Source: Clostridium sp. CF012
Lineage (GTDB): Bacteria > Bacillota > Clostridia > Clostridiales > Clostridiaceae
Length of the DNA: 64,000 nt
NCBI RefSeq assembly: GCF_018861755.1
Contig: NZ_JAHLEF010000024.1
Coordinates: 1-64,000, forward strand
Direction of reading: 5' to 3'
Under the pieces are notes generated by a model that searched no databases, was not told where the DNA came from, and saw nothing but the letters and a program-made list of their open reading frames with translations. The translations under genes were made by a program, and so were the position numbers. Positions 60,315-64,000 of this stretch are shown piece by piece; positions within the stretch are counted from its first letter, which is position 1, and each line of letters begins with the position of its first letter.

Positions 60315-60656
60315 CTTATAATCCTCCTTATTAGTTTTTTTAAGGTATACAAAAATTATTATTCACTTTATTTTAACCATAAAGAAAAATTAATATTAAT
60401 GTTTTTTCTATATAATAACTTTTTATTCTATATGATAGTCTTTTAATGTGTATATTATTTTTTTATTGTATATAATGTTTTTTTAAGTATATAATACACT
60501 CGATAAAATATATGCTTTCAATACTTATAAATTGCATTTAATACTTAAAAATTATTAATATATGATGTATACTTAAAAAGATGGTTTTTATAAAAGATAT
60601 ATTAATATTACAGCTAAATTTTTAGCTGAATTTCATTATTTTAGGAGTGATGCAGA
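60315..60656. other. AT-rich intergenic region with ATACTTAWAA repeats
   Basis: 342 bases between the divergent CBS and pssA genes, almost all A/T. ATACTTATAA or ATACTTAAAA occurs at 60521, 60541 and 60569, and a small stem CAGCTAAA/TTTAGCTG at 60611. No gene is seen. A TTGCAT near 60533 with TAATAT 18 bases on is a weak promoter candidate for pssA. Confidence 0.5.
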
Positions 60657-61169
60657 GTGAAGAAATCCTCTATCCCAAATATTTTAACCTTTGGGAATTT
60701 AATTTTTGGTTTATTGTCCCTACTTACGACTTTTGAAGCTAATTACAAATTATCTGTGATTTTCATATTACTCGCTGGCCTTATGGATAGATACGATGGT
60801 CAAGTAGCACGTTTACTAAAAGTATCTAGCGAACTAGGAAAAGAATTAGATTCATTAGCAGATCTAGTATCTTTTGGCGTTGCTCCTTCTTTGCTTATAT
60901 TTAATTTATATAATTTTAAATCTTTAGGCTATTTAGCTTATATTTGCTTTTTAGTTTTCCCTGTAGCTGGTGCATATAGACTAGCACTATATAACAGTTC
61001 TAAATTTGATAATGTTTATACAGGAATTCCTATTACCATGGCTGGGATGCTTTTAGCACTCTACGCACTACTAACTTTAAATTCTCCTAATAATTTTCCA
61101 CTTACTATTATTATAATGATTACCCTGTCTTATCTTATGATAAGTAAATTTCAAATAAAAAAAGTGTGA
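60657..61169 (+). CDS. pssA: CDP-diacylglycerol-serine O-phosphatidyltransferase
   Basis: 170 aa, polytopic membrane enzyme making phosphatidylserine. The CDP-alcohol transferase signature is complete: D47-G-x2-A51-R52-x8-G61-x3-D65-x3-D69. It opens with SIPNILTFGNLIFG, as typical for the Bacillus-type PssA. GTG start with GGAGTG 8 bases upstream. psd is not adjacent. Confidence 0.94.
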   Translation: MKKSSIPNILTFGNLIFGLLSLLTTFEANYKLSVIFILLAGLMDRYDGQVARLLKVSSELGKELDSLADLVSFGVAPSLLIFNLYNFKSLGYLAYICFLVFPVAGAYRLALYNSSKFDNVYTGIPITMAGMLLALYALLTLNSPNNFPLTIIIMITLSYLMISKFQIKKV

Positions 61170-61189
61170 GAAATTTCTCACACTTTTTT
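61158..61189. terminator. Bidirectional terminator overlapping two stop codons
   Basis: AAAAAAGTGTGAGAAA and complement, a 16-bp palindrome. The pssA stop is inside the left arm and the stop of the convergent 109-aa gene is at the right edge. Confidence 0.9.
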
Positions 61190-61517
61190 ACTCTTTTAGC
61201 TTTAGTTCCTCCTCAATCTCTGTTTCTATATACTCTATCTGAAGCTTGCATTTCATAACTTCAGTTTTCATTGTGCAGTAGGACATATAGCTATAACTTG
61301 CATTATCCAGTACTTTTATCGTTTCATCGATAATGTCTCCAAGATTATCTGCTCTTTTAAGAGCGTCCTTAACCTCACTTTTTTTTGACAGTGCAATTTT
61401 ATTTAATTCATCTGCTCCACCAATTAATAACCTATAAGAACTAACTAGTTTAGTTAAAATATCTGCTAAATTATTTATATCGTTGTAATAATTCTGAATT
61501 ACTCTTCTATGTGCCAA
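61188..61517 (-). CDS. Conserved hypothetical coiled-coil protein
   Basis: 109 aa, charged and helical throughout, likely coiled coil, ending in Glu/Lys-rich sequence (EIEEELKLKE). No domain recognised and no membrane helix. TTG start with AGGTGAT upstream. Confidence 0.65.
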   Translation of the reverse strand: MAHRRVIQNYYNDINNLADILTKLVSSYRLLIGGADELNKIALSKKSEVKDALKRADNLGDIIDETIKVLDNASYSYMSYCTMKTEVMKCKLQIEYIETEIEEELKLKE

Positions 61518-61575
61518 ATAATCACCTTTTAAGTTTTGATATTCATTAATTATATTATTATAAAAATTTAATTAT

Positions 61576-61639
61576 GCACAGACATATGAAAATAAATATT
61601 AAGTAGAAGATACCACCATCTTATTTATATGAATGCGCC
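61576..61639. repeat. GCACAT-type foldback repeat (degenerate)
   Basis: GCACAGACATATGAAAATAA at the left and TTATTTATATGAATGCGCC at the right are partly complementary, resembling 58831 with substitutions and indels. It runs into the 3' end of the exchanger gene by one base. Confidence 0.35.
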
Positions 61640-62727
61640 TATACAATATAATAATATGCTAAAGTAATTATGATATAGGAAGTAATTAAAATGCTTCCTT
61701 CTAGCCAATAGGTTTTTCCATCCTGAAACACTAAAAAAGACATTCCTACTGCTATACCACACATTATTATGTGAAAAACCGGAAATAAAAGTGTCATATT
61801 TAGACCCATAAAGCAAGAAAATATTACAAGAACAGGTGTAACAAAAAGCGAAATTTGGATACTTGACCCTATAGCCGTCTCTAAGCTCATATCTACCTTG
61901 TTTTTCATTGCACTCATTATAGTAGAGACATTTTCGCCTATATTCCCAAGAAGTGGAATTAAAATAATACCTATGAACTCTTGGGATATATTATAGTTTT
62001 TTATAAAATCTTTAATATTATAAATTAACTTATCACTTATAAAATAGAGTAATACAGATATACAGATTAAAGTTACTGCGCTTTCAATAACTTTCTTATT
62101 TATTGTAATTTTCTTCTTCCTTATAGTGACTTTTTTGTCTTTTATGGTAATTTTATCCTCTTCACTATTCTCACTAACAACAAATAAATTGTTATGTGTA
62201 TATAATGAGAACACTAGCCCTAAGATATAAATACCTATCAGTAAAAAAGCAATTTTCACACTTATGGATATAAGTACTGAATCCATAACTACAGAGTATC
62301 TATTTAATGTTGCTATAACTACCATAGACGACATGGCTAGTAGTAACATATTGAAGTTTGTCCGTGCTATTATACTATTAAAATTTTGCTCTCTAAACTT
62401 AAATCCTCCGAACACTACTGCAATTCCAAGACCTAAAAGCATGTTATTTATAATTGACCCAATTAAGGAAGCCTGAACCAAAGGAATCATACCATACTTT
62501 ATTGACCATATCCCCATCATAAGCTCTGGAACATTACCCACTGTAGCTGCGAGTAGGCCTCCTTTTTTTTGTCCTATATAATCTGATATTCTAGTTGTTT
62601 GATCTCCTAGTAAAATAGCTAATGGAATTATGGCTAAGGAATATATTATTGTATTTACTAAACTTGATGAAGTGCTTATAAACATTAAGGCAATAACAAC
62701 AATTATAAAAATGTAGGTTTTTTTCAT
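61639..62727 (-). CDS. CAX-type Ca2+/cation:proton antiporter
   Basis: 362 aa, about 11 membrane helices with two inverted alpha repeats: GNVPELMMG (64-72) and GNIGENVST. The acidic/Asn pattern is that of CAX antiporters exporting Ca2+ against protons. Lys/Ile-rich cytoplasmic stretch (about 190-215) lies between the halves. No strong ribosome site precedes the ATG, so translation may depend on the small gene 19 bases upstream. Confidence 0.88.
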   Translation of the reverse strand: MKKTYIFIIVVIALMFISTSSSLVNTIIYSLAIIPLAILLGDQTTRISDYIGQKKGGLLAATVGNVPELMMGIWSIKYGMIPLVQASLIGSIINNMLLGLGIAVVFGGFKFREQNFNSIIARTNFNMLLLAMSSMVVIATLNRYSVVMDSVLISISVKIAFLLIGIYILGLVFSLYTHNNLFVVSENSEEDKITIKDKKVTIRKKKITINKKVIESAVTLICISVLLYFISDKLIYNIKDFIKNYNISQEFIGIILIPLLGNIGENVSTIMSAMKNKVDMSLETAIGSSIQISLFVTPVLVIFSCFMGLNMTLLFPVFHIIMCGIAVGMSFLVFQDGKTYWLEGSILITSYIIITLAYYYIV

Positions 62728-62746
62728 TTAAAACACATGACTATCA

Positions 62747-62977
62747 TTATTTTGTACTTTCATTCATGTATTTTTCGTCAGCCTCATCAAAAATATCTTC
62801 ATCAATATTTCTGTATGTGTTATGCACTTCATTTTCTTCTCTGTTAAAGCGATATCCATACTCATCATTGTATCCCGCGCGGTATTCATCGCTATAACCC
62901 ACGTGGTACTCATCCTCGTCTATTGATAATATAGGTATTACTGTCACTAAGTAGTAGGTAGGGTAATAAATTACCAT
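62747..62977 (-). CDS. Tyr/acidic-rich small protein
   Basis: 76 aa. A hydrophobic N-terminus (MVIYYPTYYLVTVIPIL) is followed by an acidic region with repeated units: DEYHVGYSDEYRAGYNDEYG. Tyrosine and Asp/Glu make up a large share. No family recognised; the repeats suggest a surface, metal-binding or spore-layer role, but nothing proves it. Start set at MVIYYP with GGAGG upstream; a GTG two codons earlier is also in frame. Upstream of the exchanger gene. Confidence 0.6.
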   Translation of the reverse strand: MVIYYPTYYLVTVIPILSIDEDEYHVGYSDEYRAGYNDEYGYRFNREENEVHNTYRNIDEDIFDEADEKYMNESTK

Positions 62978-63046
62978 ATTCACTCCTCCGTTTAATTATT
63001 TATCTCCTCTATTATTCTATTCATTATGTTTTTAAAGGTTACTCCA

Positions 63047-63080
63047 AAAGAGGGACATCCTATTTAGGATATCCCTCTTT
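63047..63080 (-). terminator. Terminator after sdaAA
   Basis: AAAGAGGGA-ATCCTA pairs with TAGGAT-TCCCTCTTT with one mismatch, about 20 bases past the sdaAA stop, flanked by T-rich sequence on the minus strand. Confidence 0.8.
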
Positions 63081-63101
63081 CATTTCTTACTAATTTGCCT
63101 T

Positions 63102-63977
63102 TTATTCTCCTAATATTTCTTTTGCAAGGCGTAGGCCTGTAGGTGTAATTGCAAGTCCACCCATAGCAGTCTCTCTAAGTTCACAAGGCAATTGCTTTCC
63201 TATCTCATACATAGCAAGTACCGTATCGTCAAAAGGTATTCTACTAGTTACACCACTCATTACAAGGTCTGCAGTGGTTAAAGCGCTTACTGTTCCAGCC
63301 ATATTTCGTTTAGCACAAGGCACTTCAACCAAGCCTGCAATAGGGTCGCATACTAGACCTAATATATTTTTTATCACTATTGCAGCTGCGTCCATTGCCA
63401 TTGCAGGGGTGCCACCCATCATTTCTACTACAGCTGCAGCACCCATGGCAGCCGCTGAACCACATTCAGCCTGACATCCACCCTCTGCTCCTGCTAATGT
63501 AGCATTTTTAGCTATTATAATTCCTATTCCTGACGCTGTGAATAGAGCATTAATTAGTTCATCTTCACTTTTATTTAACTTCTCTCCTGCTGTAATAATA
63601 GTCGCAGGAAGTATCCCACAAGACCCTGCTGTAGGTGCTGCTACTATTTTACCCATAGCTGCATTTACTTCTGAGCAAGAAATAGCTCTAGCCATTGCCT
63701 TTACCATAAATTCACCTGTAAGAGTGTTCTGAGAGCTTGCATATTTGTTAAGTTTAATTGCATCTCCACCTATTAACCCACTTACGGATCTAGTTTCATT
63801 TATAAGTCCATATTCTGCAGCTTCTTGCATTATCCTTAAGTTTTTCCTCATGATTTCAACAATTTCTTCTCTTGAGAGTCCACTTTCTTCTTGTTCACAC
63901 ATTATTGTATATTCCCAAATTGCAATTTTCTTTTCATCGCATATCTTTAAAATTTCTATTCCTTTGTTTGCAAACAT
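63102..63977 (-). CDS. sdaAA: L-serine dehydratase, iron-sulfur, alpha subunit
   Basis: 291 aa, full length for the alpha chain of the two-subunit enzyme that turns L-serine into pyruvate and ammonia. Fe-S ligands are probably among AGSCGILPAT, GGCQAECGSA, VCDPIAGLVEVPCAKRN. The motif GGTPAMAMDAAAI follows. AGGAGA precedes the ATG at 63975-63977. The beta gene (sdaAB) would normally lie just upstream, outside the window. Confidence 0.94.
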   Translation of the reverse strand: MFANKGIEILKICDEKKIAIWEYTIMCEQEESGLSREEIVEIMRKNLRIMQEAAEYGLINETRSVSGLIGGDAIKLNKYASSQNTLTGEFMVKAMARAISCSEVNAAMGKIVAAPTAGSCGILPATIITAGEKLNKSEDELINALFTASGIGIIIAKNATLAGAEGGCQAECGSAAAMGAAAVVEMMGGTPAMAMDAAAIVIKNILGLVCDPIAGLVEVPCAKRNMAGTVSALTTADLVMSGVTSRIPFDDTVLAMYEIGKQLPCELRETAMGGLAITPTGLRLAKEILGE

Positions 63978-64000
63978 AATTATTTTCTCCTCAGCTTTCA

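Overview
The window is AT-rich (low G+C) and reads as the chromosome of an anaerobic, spore-forming Clostridium (Clostridium sensu stricto or a close relative). The evidence is a selenoprotein glycine reductase (Stickland) cluster, a SleB-type cortex-lytic enzyme, Clostridium-type glycolytic gene order with cggR, sigma-54, and long AT-rich terminator hairpins. Almost everything is on the minus strand; plus-strand genes are few (3766, 8461, M42 peptidase, YgiQ, pssA). I see no prophage, integrase, transposase or CRISPR array.

Layout. 1-1349: 14 tRNA genes (the first cut by the window edge), including a roughly 355-bp block (Pro-Gly-Arg-His) present twice. 1567-3672: metallophosphoesterase, rdgB and an AIR-synthase-family gene. 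3766-9513: accessory region with an orphan helical protein, a zinc-ribbon membrane protein, a frameshifted lipoprotein, an orphan oligopeptide-binding lipoprotein, two unknown membrane proteins and two copies of a foldback repeat. 9698-14083: ligA and pcrA. 14357-24222: yerC-like regulator, secG, the glycolytic set eno-gpmI-tpiA-pgk-gap-cggR with a recognisable CggR-type operator, and rpoN. 24359-29161: a complete BMP-type nucleoside ABC importer. 29500-38008: the glycine reductase operon grdX-trxB-trxA-grdE-grdA-grdB-grdC-grdD, read from a tandem glycine riboswitch; grdA and grdB each carry an in-frame UGA for selenocysteine. 38304-48178: DegV, trmL, a membrane-anchored MutS-like ATPase, a Nudix and a HAD enzyme, and a transglutaminase/DUF58/MoxR operon. 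48542-58062: VanW protein, M42 peptidase, an ECF sigma/anti-sigma pair with a probable autoregulated promoter, sleB, a channel-less MgtE-like CBS protein and a YgiQ radical SAM enzyme. 58132-63977: membrane protein, lipid kinase, CBS protein, pssA, a CAX-type exchanger, a Tyr/acidic small protein and sdaAA.

How it fits together: glycine is sensed by the riboswitch, which opens transcription of glycine reductase; GrdE/GrdB bind and activate glycine, selenoprotein A and the thioredoxin pair supply electrons, and GrdC/GrdD release acetyl phosphate. Serine dehydratase adds a second amino-acid fermentation route, while the CggR-controlled glycolytic genes handle sugars.

Most noteworthy unexplained structure: (1) a MITE-like foldback repeat family (four copies, about 230 bp when complete) lying next to stop codons; (2) a second family of shorter GCACAT-ended AT-rich palindromes; (3) a lipoprotein gene whose two frames meet at an A7 run; (4) a thioredoxin with a C-E-I-C active site inside the glycine reductase operon; (5) an AAC-N16-CGTA promoter upstream of the ECF sigma gene. 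All function calls come from reading motifs; no database search was run.
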